Source: an uncultured beta proteobacterium (GTDB lineage Bacteria; Pseudomonadota; Gammaproteobacteria; Burkholderiales; Burkholderiaceae_C). Taken from it: a stretch of 36,769 nt of DNA. Within the stretch, counting starts at the first letter, position 1; each line of letters starts with the position of its first letter. The stretch lies in the NCBI GenBank assembly GCA_903929815.1, contig CAIYWD010000223.1, positions 1-36,769 on the forward strand, given 5' to 3'. The position numbers and the translations under genes were made by a program. The notes under the pieces were generated by a model. The model was not told where the DNA came from and ran no database searches. It saw only the letters and a list, made by a program, of their open reading frames with translations. Positions 36,328 through 36,769 of this stretch are shown here, in pieces.

Positions 36328-36769
36328 ATGGCGCTACTTAATATCAATTTGCTGTCTTTGGAGCAAATTGCAGCTTTGACGATAAGTCAGATGGCGCAGT
36401 TGTCCTCTGACCAAGTAGCAGCGCTGAGTTTGGAGCAAATCGTTGCACTGGACAGCACCCAAATAGCCGCCATCAATGTCTCGGCCATCAAAGGGCTGAC
36501 AGCCACTCAAATGACGGCACTAGACGTTGGAGATATTGCGGGTCTGACCCCAAAACAGGTCGCTTCCTTAAATGCCAAACAAGTTGCGGCATTGAGTGAA
36601 GATCAGATAAAGGCCATCTCTGAACTGGGCATGGGTGCGCTCACCGCTGCGCAGGTGCCGGGTTTGAGTGAAGCACAGATGACAGCACTCACCAGCACCC
36701 AAATCGGTGCTTTCAGCGCAGCAGGTCTGGGGGCTTTGAGTGCCAAGCAGGTGCAGGCGATGGATGTGA
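36328..36769 (+). CDS. Octapeptide-repeat protein, N-terminal part (runs off window)
   Basis: The open frame begins at ATG 36328 (a weak GGGAAAA is 4-10 bases upstream) and is still open at the last base, giving 147 residues. After a 9-residue start, the chain is about 17 uninterrupted units of 8 residues with pattern [S/T/D/N]-x-x-Q-[I/V/M]-x-[A/G]-[L/I/F], for example SLEQIAAL, SSDQVAAL, TPKQVASL and SEAQMTAL. A few units are irregular (NVSAIKGL, DVGDIAGL, SELGMGAL). There is no cysteine and no classical signal peptide. I recall very long proteins of this kind from Comamonadaceae relatives, but no assigned function. The regular Leu/Val/Gln spacing suggests a solenoid. It could be a secreted or surface protein, but this is not shown by the sequence in view. 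Confidence 0.85.
   Translation, partial: MALLNINLLSLEQIAALTISQMAQLSSDQVAALSLEQIVALDSTQIAAINVSAIKGLTATQMTALDVGDIAGLTPKQVASLNAKQVAALSEDQIKAISELGMGALTAAQVPGLSEAQMTALTSTQIGAFSAAGLGALSAKQVQAMDV

Overview
The window is a 36.8 kb chromosomal segment, most likely from a betaproteobacterium of the order Burkholderiales and probably Comamonadaceae-like. This rests on a DUF3460-type small protein, a small lysine-rich Burkholderiales-type protein, the fused 2-domain-tail class II ribonucleotide reductase, and a dispersed repeat (core GATAGCT...GGGTTAGAGGCC) that I associate with Comamonadaceae. No marker here fixes genus or species. The genes are mostly ordinary and intact, but the spaces between them are full of short palindromic and terminal-inverted-repeat elements, and one gene has been destroyed by such an element.

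Layout. 1-5.6 kb: a heptamer microsatellite, recJ, a membrane-anchored lipase-like hydrolase, a lysine-rich small protein, tesA-selU (overlapping operon) and a divergent YbbA/LolD-like ABC ATPase whose last residues are encoded by a repeat element. 5.5-10.3 kb: two nested repeat elements, then nrdJ, a B12-dependent ribonucleotide reductase split by a 296-residue intein placed exactly before the radical cysteine, with a paired NrdR-box candidate upstream. 10.3-14.3 kb: DUF3460, ribE, a DUF262+HNH GmrSD-like defence candidate and hpnC. 14.3-17.2 kb: a decayed island with a transposase scrap, a DNA methyltransferase/nuclease pseudogene holding a 145 bp element with target-site duplication, tRNA-Arg(CCG) and another repeat element. 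17.3-22.7 kb: a porG-porA-porB-flavoprotein/ferredoxin cluster for CoA-dependent 2-oxoacid oxidation or synthesis, followed by a UspA protein whose ribosome-binding site lies in a repeat element. 22.7-23.9 kb: ribD. 24.3-35.8 kb: two giant membrane hybrid histidine kinases, a response regulator-diguanylate cyclase coupled to the first, and an AAA ATPase with nuclease-like C-terminus lying between two copies of the same repeat end. 36.3 kb to the end: the start of a protein built of octapeptide repeats that runs off the window.

How it fits together. RibD and RibE are both riboflavin enzymes but are not in one operon. The 2-oxoacid oxidoreductase with its NAD(P)H-type flavoprotein partner and the oxygen-independent class II reductase suggest a life with low-oxygen periods. 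The sensor kinases and the diguanylate cyclase suggest environmental control of c-di-GMP, and the octapeptide protein may be a surface or structural product, though that is not shown here.

The most unusual structure is the repeat landscape: at least four element families (called A, B, C and E here) with long terminal inverted repeats, no coding capacity of their own, nested in one another, and in three places altering a gene: a C-terminus donated to the ABC ATPase, a Shine-Dalgarno donated to uspA, and a methyltransferase disrupted.
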